A stretch of 64,000 bases of DNA from Verrucomicrobiaceae bacterium (GTDB taxonomy: Bacteria > Verrucomicrobiota > Verrucomicrobiia > Verrucomicrobiales > Verrucomicrobiaceae): the NCBI GenBank assembly GCA_024232965.1, contig JACKQF010000002.1, positions 986,210 to 1,050,209 on the forward strand, given 5' to 3'. Every line of letters starts with the position of its first letter. The stretch's first letter is position 1. Made by a program: the position numbers and the translations under genes. The notes below the pieces were generated by a model. It saw nothing but the letters and a program-made list of their open reading frames with translations, ran no database searches and was not told the DNA's origin. Positions 43,201 through 49,180 of this stretch are shown piece after piece.

Positions 43201-43394
43201 ACGAGTTTTTCCGTCTCTTCGGGAGCCAGTGCGGGCACGACGGTATTGATCTGGACCTGGACGTTGGTGATATCCGGCACAGCATCGACCGGAAGATGCC
43301 GGGCGGAAAAAATACCAGCTCCCAGCAATACCAGCGCGCCCAGGATGATGAACAGCCTGTTGTGCAGTGAAAAATTGATGATCCCGTTGATCAT
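40170..43394 (-). CDS. Heavy-metal efflux RND transporter (CzcA family)
   Basis: 1074 residues, twelve membrane helices in the RND pattern. Start MINGIINFSLHNRLFIILGALVLLGAG is standard. The TM4 motif GAVDFGLIIDGAVVMVENATR has the DFG-x-x-x-D-x(7)-E arrangement of divalent-cation pumps (CzcA/CnrA group for Co, Zn, Cd, Ni), not the CusA copper/silver motif. Residues after YRWLGELTESASEL are a poorly conserved tail that overlaps the HK gene antisense. No membrane-fusion CzcB gene is adjacent. Coupled to the TolC-type gene by a 4-nt ATGA overlap. Confidence 0.95.
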   Translation of the reverse strand: MINGIINFSLHNRLFIILGALVLLGAGIFSARHLPVDAVPDITNVQVQINTVVPALAPEETEKLVTYPMEQALMGTLGLKEFRSLTKSRLSQITLVFEDGTDVFRARQLVSERLEQVELAHDLVPKLSPLSTGLGEIVYYTLDFTSEAPERKHTRHEQLMELRDVNDYVVKPFLRQVPGVAEVNSSGGYERQLVILPKPDALRAAGMTIAELANVIGQNVNNTGGGVIESGTDRVLIRGVSKATGIEDLANLPVKFAAAAEPLKVKDLAEVGIGNEVRTGCAVENGHEAVLGTVMMLVGENSRVVSLRVEKKLAELQQKLPKGMKLRIQYTRSEVVNHTIDTVKKNLFEGAVLVVALLLLLLGNWRAALIVATAIPLAFLFALIGMTFGGVSGNLMSLGAVDFGLIIDGAVVMVENATRVQTERQIALGRSLTAQERMEAVRDAAKQVGSPMFFGVLIITLVYVPILALTGIEGKMFHPMAITVMLALGGALVLALTLMPTLCSLLLRGGHKAGDNALMRFAKWIYAPLLQSTWEWRWIVVAAVMALMAVTAGIAMTLKQEFVPTLNEGSWTVMVYQSSKTNLTTSLDRCCLTQRYLLDHVPEITRAFARIGTSEVATDPMSPGEYDLYLFYKPEKEWRQENGKPVSRDRLAAIIRQQLNKEVPEQTYYFAQPIQMRFNEMLEGSRAELAVKIFGEDYDVMESIGEKVKGVLESMPGTASAEFETQGRVPALEIRVNRASLLKYNVEAAQVNAAIATAMAGNIVGTLIEHERLRDIVVRLPEKLRNQPEVLKTMPVRTQDGGLVTLGQLAEFVSVKQVDAIGREFGRRRVGINVDLVSDVDVERYVNEVRSKIDGVIEFPPGYRIDFSGQFEHMAEARERLMLVVPAALVMIFMLIHATFRSVGQTMIVYSGIPFAITGGLLALWARQLPFSISAAVGFIALSGVAVLNGVVLISCFNQMRNEGLSCAEAVRQGSLQRLRPVLMTALVASLGFVPMALSQGLGAEVQRPLATVVIGGILSSTFLTLILLPLFYRWLGELTESASELDPEFSSAGVAVPTAGLAAMSGGHGAHQA

Positions 43395-44656
43395 TGCCTC
43401 TTGCTCAGGCTACCTCCTGTCAACCGCTCCAGTTGCATCAGATGCAGCCATGCATTGCGGCGGGTCTGGATCAGCGCATCCAAGGCCTCCAGGTAACCGC
43501 GCTGCATCTCTACGTATGTTGGTGCAGGAACCGCACCGAGGCGGTAGTGATGATCCGCCTCTTCCGCTGCGGCCTGAAATTCCTTTTCGCTCTCCACGCG
43601 CCAGCGGCTGAGACTTGCCAGCTCTGCCCGATACCCAGATAGCGCTGTTGCCAGGCCACCTTCAAGGTCCCTCAGAGTAGCGAGTAACTGCGCCTCTGCC
43701 TGCGCCTGACGTGCCTTCTCTGCGGCGATATTGCCCTTGTTCTTATTCCACAGTGGCAGCGGGATACTGATGGCGATGCCACCCTCGACATCCTTTTCGT
43801 AATGGCGCTCTCCCGCCATGTAACCGCCGAAGCTGATGTTGCCCCAGCGTTCCGATTTCGTGAGATCCACCTTAATCCCCTGCTGCGCGAGAGCCGTGCG
43901 CTTTTGCTGGAGATCAAAATTGCCATTGGCTGCCAATTGCATCAGCCCCTTCAGATCGGGAGCCACGGGAAAGGCTGGCAGGGTATCCTCCAGCTCCAAC
44001 TTCGCATCGGCAGGGCGACCGCAGAGCAAATTCAACTCCACCATGGCCTCCGCCGTTTCCTTCATCGCATTCGTACGTGTGCGATCACTGGTGACGAGGC
44101 TAGCCTCCAAGATGCGGCGCTCAAGCTTCGCACTGATGTTGCCGGTATCACGCTGAACAAGCACCTCCACCAGGGCCTGGAGCCGATCCATCACAGACTG
44201 GGTAGCGCGCTCCTTTTGTTGCAATAACATCACCTCCCCAGCCAACGCCTTCACCTTGTTGGCAAGTTGTGACTTAAACTGCGTAAGCCCCAATTCCGCC
44301 AGAGCGATGTCGTGATCTGCGACTGCCTTGCGCAAGCCCATTCGACCTGGGAAGTCAAAGGTCTGCATGATTTGGGCGCGCCAGACGCGGCCTTCGCCCT
44401 CAACCGTTCCTCCAATTTCCACAATCTTCTTGTGCCCCCACTCAACGCCAAGCTGAGGGTTTGCATACTCGCCCGCCTGCTGACGCCCACCACGCGCGGC
44501 CTCCAGCTGAGCCTCGTAGTATTGGACCTCCGGGTTCTTGGCAATCGCCTCAGCAGCGAGGTCCGCCGACGTCACCGCCTGAGCCTGAAAGCAAAGGAAT
44601 AGTTGGAAGATGCCGCAGCTGAGAACAGAAAATCGTTTTCGGAGGGAATGAGTCAT
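43391..44656 (-). CDS. TolC-family outer-membrane channel (CzcC-like)
   Basis: 421 residues. Signal sequence (LSCGIFQLFLCFQAQA), then SADLAAEAIAKNPEVQYYEAQLEAARGGRQQAGEYANPQLGVEWG, the repeated alpha-hairpin pattern of OEP proteins. The second repeat is visible at DLQQKRTALAQQGIKVDLTKSERWGNISFGG. It forms the outer-membrane part of the RND efflux complex. First gene of the efflux unit; a palindrome at 44814 lies 158 bp upstream. Confidence 0.92.
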   Translation of the reverse strand: MTHSLRKRFSVLSCGIFQLFLCFQAQAVTSADLAAEAIAKNPEVQYYEAQLEAARGGRQQAGEYANPQLGVEWGHKKIVEIGGTVEGEGRVWRAQIMQTFDFPGRMGLRKAVADHDIALAELGLTQFKSQLANKVKALAGEVMLLQQKERATQSVMDRLQALVEVLVQRDTGNISAKLERRILEASLVTSDRTRTNAMKETAEAMVELNLLCGRPADAKLELEDTLPAFPVAPDLKGLMQLAANGNFDLQQKRTALAQQGIKVDLTKSERWGNISFGGYMAGERHYEKDVEGGIAISIPLPLWNKNKGNIAAEKARQAQAEAQLLATLRDLEGGLATALSGYRAELASLSRWRVESEKEFQAAAEEADHHYRLGAVPAPTYVEMQRGYLEALDALIQTRRNAWLHLMQLERLTGGSLSKRQ

Positions 44657-44813
44657 GGTCGGGAATCGCAGCGGGAGGAGTCAAACGATGGGAGCACCAA
44701 GATCGTTACCCCATTCGCCTATTGATCGCCAAATGCCAGTCTTGTTGTGGTGCGGTTCTTGTCAAAGTTTGTGCGGTCACAGCAGGAACAACAAGTCTGG
44801 ACACAGGCAGAAA

Positions 44814-44831
44814 CATTACCATTTGGTAATG
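44814..44831. promoter_or_regulatory. Putative response-regulator operator, site 2 (perfect palindrome)
   Basis: cattaccatttggtaatg: CATTACC and GGTAATG are exact reverse complements around a 4-bp spacer. Located 158 bp upstream of the TolC-family gene in an otherwise gene-free 269-bp gap; I see no other credible gene there. Confidence 0.65.
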
Positions 44832-44925
44832 ATTCCCACTCTTTCTGGAAAGCGGAATGGCAGCAGAGACAGACCTCCTCCGTCTGCTCTGCTGCCACCC
44901 TGCCTGACCAACCCACAGACACTGT

Positions 44926-45807
44926 TTATGGATTGACGGCCAGGGAGATTGCTCCAGTCTTGGCCTTCTCCAGACGACCATGTTCAAACTCTTGCTCAGA
45001 GTAGGTGCCTGCGGAGAAATCAATCGTCAGCACCGAGGACTCGCCGCGCCCTTCGGTGATGTTCAATGCCGCAGTGGTCTCGGTATTGATCGCATAGGTG
45101 TAGCTGAAAGGCTTCGCATGGCGACCCTCGGAGATCGTCCCCGTTGTCTCGCTGGTGAAGACAAGGCGATGATACTCGGCCTTACCATTCTTGCGGGTAA
45201 TGTAGGTCTGATTCGCCAAGGTAGCCGGTGCAAAGCCGTCGCCAATCGGTCCGCTGGCCAAAGGAAGCACTGCTCCATCATGATCGGAGTCTTCGAGATC
45301 CGGAATGCCATCGCCGTCGTCGTCGGTGTCTTCGCGGTCGCGAATGCCATCGCCATCGTCATCCAGGTCGCGGCGATCAACGATGCCGTCACCATCGGTG
45401 TCCAGCTCGTCGATTGCGGAGTCAAGACGGCCATCACCGTCGATGTCCAATTCTGCTGGATCAGTATCAAGCAGACCGTCACCATCGATATCCAACTCCA
45501 AAGGCGAATTGTCCGCGAGACCGTCCCCATCGATGTCCTTTTCGCGAGGCGAATCGTTGTTGAACTTGTCGCCGATGTAACGACCCGCGTAAGGACCACT
45601 GAGGGCGACGCCACCATCGACGTTCAGGTCATCTCCATTGAGGATGCCGTCGTTATCGACATCAGGATCACTGATGTTCGGGATGCCATCGCCATCAAGG
45701 TCCAGCAGTCTTGGAGTGCGGGAAGAGTGGGCGAAGGTGGTACCGCCGAGGATGAGCCCGAGCAGTGCGATTTTTGCGATCATTGATTTTGGTGTGTTCA
45801 TTTTCAT
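44926..45807 (-). CDS. Secreted protein with thrombospondin type-3 calcium repeats
   Basis: 293 residues from ATG 45807 (MKMNTPKSMIAKIALLGLILGGTTFA; signal peptide). Residues about 35-185 hold ten or so D-x-D-x-D-G-[IL] calcium loops (DLDGDGIPN, DVDNDGILN, DIDGDGLAD, DTDGDGIVD, DDDGDGIRD, DDDGDGIPD), the TSP3 pattern. The last 100 residues are a separate beta domain (YITRKNGKAEYHRLVFTSETTGTISEGRHAKPFSYTYAI). A palindrome lies 37 bp upstream, so it may belong to the metal/redox regulon and bind released cations or stick to the surface. Confidence 0.85.
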   Translation of the reverse strand: MKMNTPKSMIAKIALLGLILGGTTFAHSSRTPRLLDLDGDGIPNISDPDVDNDGILNGDDLNVDGGVALSGPYAGRYIGDKFNNDSPREKDIDGDGLADNSPLELDIDGDGLLDTDPAELDIDGDGRLDSAIDELDTDGDGIVDRRDLDDDGDGIRDREDTDDDGDGIPDLEDSDHDGAVLPLASGPIGDGFAPATLANQTYITRKNGKAEYHRLVFTSETTGTISEGRHAKPFSYTYAINTETTAALNITEGRGESSVLTIDFSAGTYSEQEFEHGRLEKAKTGAISLAVNP

Positions 45808-45844
45808 GGCACGCCCATCCTCCTGTAGATCGCTGATGAGGTCA

Positions 45845-45862
45845 CGTTACGGTGTGGTAATG
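45845..45862. promoter_or_regulatory. Putative response-regulator operator, site 3
   Basis: cgttacggtgtggtaatg: CGTTACG, 4-bp spacer, GGTAATG. It is 37 bp upstream of the TSP3-repeat gene start, well placed for a promoter element. Confidence 0.55.
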
Positions 45863-45889
45863 CGGAGACATTCTGCAATTCGATCACCC

Positions 45890-46317
45890 TTCATTGCTGC
45901 CTCTCCCTCTTGTCGATGACGAGGTTCTGCATCGGGATCGCGCAACACTTTTGATGGGCCTCGATAGCCTCTGCCTTCTTCCCTGCGGTGCGCAAAGTGT
46001 TGCCGCGAGCGATCAAGGTGGAGTGACGCCATGTGCTTCCCGTAGACCGATTCGGCGCTGGCCTTTTTCTGCGCCGTCGCGAAGAGATGCAGCGCCTGAT
46101 CGGCGATACCTTTGTCCCCTTCCATCTCCGAGCAAGGCCAAGCAACCCTCACCCGACACGATGCGATACGCTCCGTTCTTCAGCGTCACGGGCGTTAGTT
46201 TCAGCGCATCTGTGAACGAACTGCGACCCACAAAGTCTCCGCCGCAATGATGATCTCCGCCCGAGGCTGACCCTTCTCAACGATCGCCGCATGAGCATGA
46301 AGGGCGCAGGCTTTCAT
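45890..46317 (-). pseudogene. Degraded gene fragment(s), possibly DUF4838/glycosidase-like N-terminus
   Basis: The 555-bp gap between the TSP3 gene and the DUF4384 gene holds only broken frames. From ATG 46317 one reads MKACALHAHAAIVEKGQPRA and EIIIAAETLWV before a stop. A shifted frame continues with LKNGAYRIVSGEGCLALLGDGRGQ, which resembles the N-terminal region of DUF4838/alpha-glucuronidase-like proteins. A third frame gives TPR-like AGKKAEAIEAHQKC. At least two frame changes are needed to join them, so I read this as decayed coding sequence; identity is tentative. Confidence 0.4.
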
Positions 46318-46362
46318 GGCTGAATAAAACGTCAGCACATCGCCAAAACTCCCGCAGTTTCA

Positions 46363-47268
46363 TCAAGGTGCTGCCCGCGTCTCGATCTCGCACCTTGCCT
46401 CTGCCGTCTGCTCCAGTGCTGGAGCTTCTTTGAGGACTTCCTCGATTTCCAGCTCGATCTGTTTGGTGATCCGGCTCGAAGCATAGCCGGACTGGCTCTT
46501 TGCAGCAGCCGCTGCTAATGGGATCGCATCGGCAAATGGCTGTTCGGAAAACACGGCAACAAACCCTTCCTTCCCAAACGGAGGACCAGAGACTCGCAGA
46601 CGGAGGATGCGTTCCCGATCCGCCTTTCCCGGTACAGGGTAGCGCAGATTGTCAGCACCCCAAATGAGCGGAACGCCCGCTTGGAGCCTGCCATCATGCG
46701 CTGCATTGGGCAGCACGGGTGTGGTCTGGCCGTTCGCATAGCGGTAGAGGACGCGCACATAGCCGTCTTTGGTGGAACCCACCGTCAATGTCACGACCTC
46801 CCCAGCCGTGTAGCGTATCTTGTCGGTCTGAAGGGTCAGCAAGGCCTGTGCCGGAGCCAGCGGCGTCGGTGCCGGGGCAGCGGTGGCTCCCGGCTGCGTC
46901 ATCACGGGAACCTGGATCTGGTTCACGACGACGACCGGCGATGGTGCCAGGCCGGAGGGTGCCTCTGTCTGAAGGGCGGGATTCGGCGCGACCGACGTGC
47001 TCGACTTGTTCAGCAGACCCAAGCCTAGGATGGCCGCAGTCACCCCAAGAAGCAAAGCCACGATCCCCAGCACCACCCACTGACCGCCGGACCCACCCCC
47101 ATGATGGATCTCATTTACGGTGGTATTGTTCGTGGTGTTGTTCACCTGCTGATGATGCTCATGCCGCGAGGCATCATGATTCACAGAGACATTGCCCATC
47201 GCCCCAAAGCCTACTTTTTGGTAGTTGGGTTGGGATGATGGCGTTTCGTCGTCAGGAGCAGGAGTCAT
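46363..47268 (-). CDS. DUF4384-type membrane protein linked to the DGR
   Basis: 301 residues. N-terminus of 60 residues rich in His, Asn and Thr (HDASRHEHHQQVNNTTNNTTVNEIHH), one membrane helix (about 64-87), a Pro/Ala linker, then a DUF4384-like beta domain (LQTDKIRYTAGEVVTLTVGSTKDGYVRVLYRYANGQTTPVLPN). DUF4384 domains are known near caspase-like and kinase genes. It starts 18 bp after the stop of the reverse transcriptase gene on the same strand, so it probably shares the DGR transcript. Confidence 0.75.
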   Translation of the reverse strand: MTPAPDDETPSSQPNYQKVGFGAMGNVSVNHDASRHEHHQQVNNTTNNTTVNEIHHGGGSGGQWVVLGIVALLLGVTAAILGLGLLNKSSTSVAPNPALQTEAPSGLAPSPVVVVNQIQVPVMTQPGATAAPAPTPLAPAQALLTLQTDKIRYTAGEVVTLTVGSTKDGYVRVLYRYANGQTTPVLPNAAHDGRLQAGVPLIWGADNLRYPVPGKADRERILRLRVSGPPFGKEGFVAVFSEQPFADAIPLAAAAAKSQSGYASSRITKQIELEIEEVLKEAPALEQTAEARCEIETRAAP

Positions 47269-47286
47269 GGCAGTCAGGTGAAGAGC

Positions 47287-48324
47287 CTAGGCTTCGCATT
47301 TTCCGGTGCCAATGGAAATTTTTGGGGTTCGGTTGATAGCCCAGGCTTTTCGTAAGCCGTGCGTGTTGCCCTCCCTGCTGAACTGATACCACGCAAAGGT
47401 TGCAGCGGTTACAATGGCAGAAGGGGCACCCTGCTTGCAAAGGAGATTCGTCCGGTGCCGGAAGCGGCGCTTCGTTGGGCCCAGCACGCGTGGGCGCAGG
47501 CCGGGCAGGAAGCGAAACCCGCAAAAGGGCACCCCTTCTGTGGATTGCAGGATCCGCGTCTTCGGAGTGTGCAGTTCCAGATGCACCGCTTCCAGCGAGG
47601 TCGAAATGACCTCCCGCAGTTCCCAAAGACGCCTTTTGTCATTGCTGAACGTGAGGAAATCATCCGTGTAGCGCAGGTAGGCACCGTGTTCTTCTGCTTC
47701 AGTGATTTGATGATCCAAAGCATCCAGATAGAAATTCCCCCAGATTTGACTGGTGAGATTGCCGATCGGCAGGCCGCAGCGGTTGGGTCGATCCGCTGTA
47801 TGGTGGCTATCTACAATCACCCGGCAAAGCCGCAATACCGCCGCGCAGCGAATGACGGACGCCAGCTTACGCATTAGCACCTCGTGGTCCAGGCTGGGAA
47901 AGAAGCGCCGCACATCACACTTCAGCACATAGGAATGCTGGTTCACCAGTTTGCGGCAGCACTCGCGGGCGGCTGTGGTGCCCTTTCCCACTTGGCATGA
48001 GAAGCTCCGCGCAATGAACCGCCGCTCCAGTGCCGGTTGCATGACATTGCAGAGCGCGTGGTGCACCACGCGATCCGCAAAGGGCGCGGCCGCGATCATG
48101 CGCCTTTTGGGCTCGTGGATTTCAAAAAAACGATAACCCGCGGGTCTCCAGGTGCCGGAGGCCAGCTCATCGCTGAGCCGCAGAACCTGAGTCTCCCGCC
48201 TCTGCCACCAATCCTCGACATCTGGCCTCCGGCTCTTCCCGCGCCGCGCTTTTGCGGCAGCGAGTAGCAAATTTTCAGGTGCCGCAATGGCTTCGAGCGT
48301 CAAGGGAGGGAAGGTTGGCCGCAT
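47287..48324 (-). CDS. Diversity-generating retroelement reverse transcriptase
   Basis: 345 residues from ATG 48324 (MRPTFPPLTLEAIAAPENLL), supported by GGGAG a few bases upstream; the longer in-frame start at 48402 runs into avd. Fingers/palm motifs: PKRRMIAAAPFADRVVHHAL (motif 1-2), KCDVRRFFPSLD (motif 3, D137), LPIGNLTSQIWGNFYLD (motif 4) and YLRYTDDFLTFSNDK (motif 5, YTDD at 219-222). The [LI]GNLTSQ form in place of QGxxxSP is the hallmark of DGR RTs. It copies the TR RNA with adenine-specific errors. Length is typical (300-400). Confidence 0.97.
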   Translation of the reverse strand: MRPTFPPLTLEAIAAPENLLLAAAKARRGKSRRPDVEDWWQRRETQVLRLSDELASGTWRPAGYRFFEIHEPKRRMIAAAPFADRVVHHALCNVMQPALERRFIARSFSCQVGKGTTAARECCRKLVNQHSYVLKCDVRRFFPSLDHEVLMRKLASVIRCAAVLRLCRVIVDSHHTADRPNRCGLPIGNLTSQIWGNFYLDALDHQITEAEEHGAYLRYTDDFLTFSNDKRRLWELREVISTSLEAVHLELHTPKTRILQSTEGVPFCGFRFLPGLRPRVLGPTKRRFRHRTNLLCKQGAPSAIVTAATFAWYQFSREGNTHGLRKAWAINRTPKISIGTGKCEA

Positions 48325-48679
48325 GGCTCCCACTTCACCACCTCCGATCCTGACTGTCACTGAAGAATTTCTCGGCTGGACCCTCGACCGCACGGCCAGC
48401 ATCCCCAGAAGCCAGCGCCATACCTTTGGTCAACGATTGGACGGCGTGACGTTGCAAGTGCTGGAGCAGATCATCACTGCCCGCTATGATGCGCGTGCCG
48501 GCCCCAATGAACTCCGGGCTCTGAATCTCAATCTGGAAAAACTGCGCGTGCTGTGGCGCATCATCCACACACGGCATTGGATCAGCGCACAGCAGCTCCT
48601 TTTCGCAGCGCGGAAGATCGATGAGATCGGACGAATGGCCGGAGCTTGGCTCAAGGCCAGCGAGGCAAAACGCCCGTGA
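48323..48679 (+). CDS. avd: DGR accessory variability determinant (Avd-like four-helix bundle)
   Basis: 118 residues from ATG 48323, preceded by GGGAGGG at 48304-48310; the in-frame ATG at 48287 has no ribosome site. The sequence LTVTEEFLGWTLDRTASIPRSQRHTFGQRLD ... LEKLRVLWRIIHTRHWISAQQLLFAARKIDEIGRMAGAWLKAS matches the Avd/S23 four-helix bundle consensus, including W-T-x-x-[RK]-x(4)-P, R-x-[TS]-x-G-x-R and DEIGR-x-x-x-W-K. Avd binds the RT and TR RNA. It lies opposite to the RT, and the two ATGs share two bases. Confidence 0.92.
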   Translation: MAPTSPPPILTVTEEFLGWTLDRTASIPRSQRHTFGQRLDGVTLQVLEQIITARYDARAGPNELRALNLNLEKLRVLWRIIHTRHWISAQQLLFAARKIDEIGRMAGAWLKASEAKRP

Positions 48680-48704
48680 TCCCGCGTCTGCGGGACCACG
48701 GGCG
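48671..48704. terminator. Strong hairpin overlapping the avd stop codon
   Basis: Left arm 48671-48685 and right arm 48690-48704 pair over 15 positions with one mismatch; loop gtct. The avd stop (48677-48679) lies in the left arm. No T tract follows. It may end the avd transcript or be a structured part of the TR RNA, which is transcribed across here on the minus strand. Confidence 0.6.
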
Positions 48705-48905
48705 GGCACCGCGTCTTTTCCCTGGCAGGAGTGGCGCTTTTGCTCCACGGGGATTGCCAGCCCCTGGCACGACCGAAGTCATGCCCCACCCATGTGTCTG
48801 TTTTTTCCAGGGGGAAGCCACCGGGGTTAGGCTCTTCTTGGCTCTGGACCACAGGGGGTTCTGGCCCGGGCAGTCATCGCGCCGATGGCTAGGCATGAAC
48901 GCCTT

Positions 48906-49038
48906 GCGCCCACCCAACACCAGCACACAACGAAACCCAATGTTGTTGTTACAATTACCGGGTTGATCGTTGTTGCGGTTGGACGAGAGCGTGTTGGACG
49001 CATCATTGTTGTTCCAAGACGCCCCGCGCAACACACGG
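48906..49038 (-). repeat. DGR template repeat (TR)
   Basis: 133 bp, read on the minus strand. It matches the VR at 49184-49313 except at 15 positions, all adenine in the TR, and one missing AAT codon. The core is a run of AAC/AAT/GAT codons (translated N-N-N-D-A-S-N-T-L-S-S-N-R-N-N-D-Q-P-G-N-C-N-N-N-I-G-F-R), the classic TR composition that puts mutable adenines at codon positions 1 and 2. The surrounding 500-bp gap (48680-49180) holds no other convincing gene. The TR lies 582 bp upstream of the RT start on the same strand. Confidence 0.97.
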
Positions 49039-49138
49039 CGGTGAGTTGCCCGATAGCTCCTTCGGCAGGTCTTTCTGCGGCTTTCCGCAAACGATTCCCG
49101 ACCAAATGGTTCATTGATTTTCATCAAAATAGTATTCG

Positions 49139-49153
49139 TACCGCTTCGCGGTA
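49139..49153. repeat. Hairpin/cruciform downstream of the VR
   Basis: taccgc-ttc-gcggta: six perfect base pairs around a 3-nt loop (GAA on the VR coding strand), 30 bp past the end of the VR in the direction of transcription. DGR target sites commonly carry a hairpin at this place that helps recognition of the target. Confidence 0.6.
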
Positions 49154-49180
49154 AAGAGTAAAATAGAAGAGGGTAAAAGC

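Noticed and set aside
44719..44922. 67-residue Cys-rich frame upstream of the TolC-type gene, possible metal-sensing leader peptide
   Set aside because: The putative operator (44814-44831) lies inside it, so a promoter controlled by that site would start downstream of most of the frame. No ribosome site was noticed. Kept only as a remote possibility.
48287..48322. Longer avd start at ATG 48287
   Set aside because: No ribosome binding site, and the 12 extra residues are not part of the Avd consensus. ATG 48323 has GGGAGGG upstream.
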